Assembly (NCBI GenBank): GCA_029260765.1
Contig: JAJDCP010000087.1
Coordinates: forward strand, 1 to 64,000
Source: Planctomycetota bacterium
GTDB lineage: Bacteria; Planctomycetota; J058; JAJDCP01
Direction of reading: 5' to 3'
DNA length: 64,000 bases
Shown here: one piece after another, positions 63,056-64,000 of the stretch
Numbering within the stretch: position 1 is the stretch's first letter
Layout of the letters: each line of letters begins with the position of its first letter
Notes under the pieces: generated by a model
The model's input: the letters and a program-made list of their open reading frames with translations, nothing else
What the model was told of the DNA's origin: nothing
Database searches by the model: none
Made by a program: the position numbers and the translations under genes

Positions 63056-64000
63056 CTAAGCAACTCCCTGGGCCACGTCTGCTTTGTACTCCTCGAGCAC
63101 TTCCCGCATCAACTGGATATCGTCTTCAAAGGTCTCCGGAAGCAAAGGCCCAAAACTGAATCGGAACATGTTCATGTACGGGCTGACATAACCTGGATCC
63201 TTCGAATGCGGCCGGCCCATATCGCAATCTCGACCTGCGAGAATCGCAGCACCGTGCTTGTACAGTCGCCTGTTCAAGTCATCGCTGTTCAAGCCTTCGG
63301 GCAACTGCAGCCAGTGATAGAATCCACCCTTGCCGGTGAACACTCTCAGGCCCATCGCTTCAAAGGCCTCGCCATAGCGCTGACGCTGCCAATTGTAGTG
63401 CTCTTCGATCGCCTTGCGTTGCTGGGCCACACGGCCGGGTTCAAGCAGTTTCACGGCGTAGTGCTGGCTGGGATGGGAAACGCCGCCCATGCCAAAGGAG
63501 CTGAAGTTGGCGAGTTTTTCGATATTGGTTTTGGATGCGAGAATCCAGCCAACGCGGATGCCGGGGCATTGCAGACCCTTGGTGCAGGCACCGGAAAGAA
63601 ACACGTTGGAATTGTCGAGGTCCTTGACGTACTGCAAACCACTCACTGCGGGGGAGTGGAACATCTCATAGGCTTCGTCGAGCAAGATACCGTTTTTGGA
63701 TTGCTCTGCCATTGCCATGAGCTCCTTCAACTCATTGCCTGCGCGCGCGTGACCTGTGGGATTGCTGGGGTTGGAGAGAACCGGGAACAGGTTGGTCTTG
63801 TAGTTCAGACCACTGCGATCGAAGTACTCGGCATTGCTGGGATGGAAGCTGTTTTCCGGCGTCATCGAGACCGTTTTCCAATCGCACCTGGTTTGGGTCA
63901 GGATGTCCAGATAGGCGGGCCATTCTACGTTACCGATGCGGACCTGAATGTCCTGTTTCAGGAAGGCCAACACAGCGTAGATACCGGGTCGACCTCCCGC
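63056..64000 (-). CDS. PLP-dependent class I/II aminotransferase, 5' end beyond window
   Basis: At least 314 aa of a fold-type I aminotransferase. Visible features are AGGRPGIYAVLAFL at the edge (phosphate-loop region), SNPSNPTGHAR (Asn), ILLDEAYEMFHS (Asp), the PLP-lysine in SGACTKGLQCPGIRVGW and a substrate-binding Arg in NMFRFSFGP. The frame continues past position 64000, so the N-terminal ~90 residues are missing. It ends 101 bp from the GNAT gene, convergently. The amino donor and acceptor are not evident. Confidence 0.9.
   Translation of the reverse strand, partial: AGGRPGIYAVLAFLKQDIQVRIGNVEWPAYLDILTQTRCDWKTVSMTPENSFHPSNAEYFDRSGLNYKTNLFPVLSNPSNPTGHARAGNELKELMAMAEQSKNGILLDEAYEMFHSPAVSGLQYVKDLDNSNVFLSGACTKGLQCPGIRVGWILASKTNIEKLANFSSFGMGGVSHPSQHYAVKLLEPGRVAQQRKAIEEHYNWQRQRYGEAFEAMGLRVFTGKGGFYHWLQLPEGLNSDDLNRRLYKHGAAILAGRDCDMGRPHSKDPGYVSPYMNMFRFSFGPLLPETFEDDIQLMREVLEEYKADVAQGVA

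Overview
The window is a high-GC, gene-dense bacterial chromosome segment that looks most like a planctomycete or a related lineage. I infer this from gene style rather than a marker gene. It has two very large Ser/Thr kinases with HND/DWG motif variants and TPR tails, a microcompartment operon built on DeoC and an RpiB-like protein, giant exported-type proteins, a HEAT-repeat protein, and many GTG/TTG starts. There is no rRNA and no CRISPR. One tRNA, Ala(CGC), is present.

Region 1 (0-6.1 kb) is mostly housekeeping on the minus strand: queE (queuosine pathway), a DksA/TraR zinc-finger protein, a four-helix-bundle protein, a lipoprotein with a DnaJ-like Cys motif, a gamma-glutamylcyclotransferase-like protein, an FHA protein, a LysM-L,D-transpeptidase, YjbQ (plus strand) and a metallophosphoesterase. 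Region 2 (6.2-9.8 kb) is a tightly overlapping operon: BMC-P shell protein, RpiB-like enzyme, two more BMC-P proteins, DeoC aldolase, nucleoside phosphorylase and acylphosphatase. Together they look like a nucleoside/deoxyribose-phosphate microcompartment. No hexameric shell gene lies in the window. Region 3 (9.9-24 kb) holds a 1189-aa kinase with a divergent membrane zinc-ribbon protein, a DHH phosphoesterase, tgt (same pathway as queE), thiolase plus acyl-CoA dehydrogenase, tRNA-Ala, a Lys-rich coiled coil, the three-gene proton-translocating transhydrogenase pntAA-pntAB-pntB, and a sulfotransferase broken by one in-frame TGA.

Region 4 (24-34 kb) is a two-gene unit: a beta-propeller protein, then a 2554-aa protein with Ig-like N-terminal domains, a metallopeptidase-like region with a degenerate active site, and two tandem C-terminal modules of a type seen on secreted contractile-injection-system proteins. 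Region 5 (34-46 kb) has methylmalonyl-CoA epimerase, a complete Pnkp-Hen1 RNA-repair operon, a second giant kinase and an XPB helicase-Bax1/DUF790 pair. Region 6 (46-64 kb) is accessory: vapBC, an abiEi-abiEii pair with a nonsense-broken toxin, a macrodomain protein, hydrolases, a LysM-like multidomain protein, an exported HEAT-repeat protein, GNATs and several gene remnants. It ends in an aminotransferase cut by the window edge.

Two dispersed repeat families occur between genes: a ~60-bp GC-rich palindrome in three copies and a ~43-bp element in at least two copies plus a shortened one. Most functional calls rest on family motifs read by eye. Start codons were chosen from Shine-Dalgarno spacing and operon overlap, so several differ from the longest possible frame.
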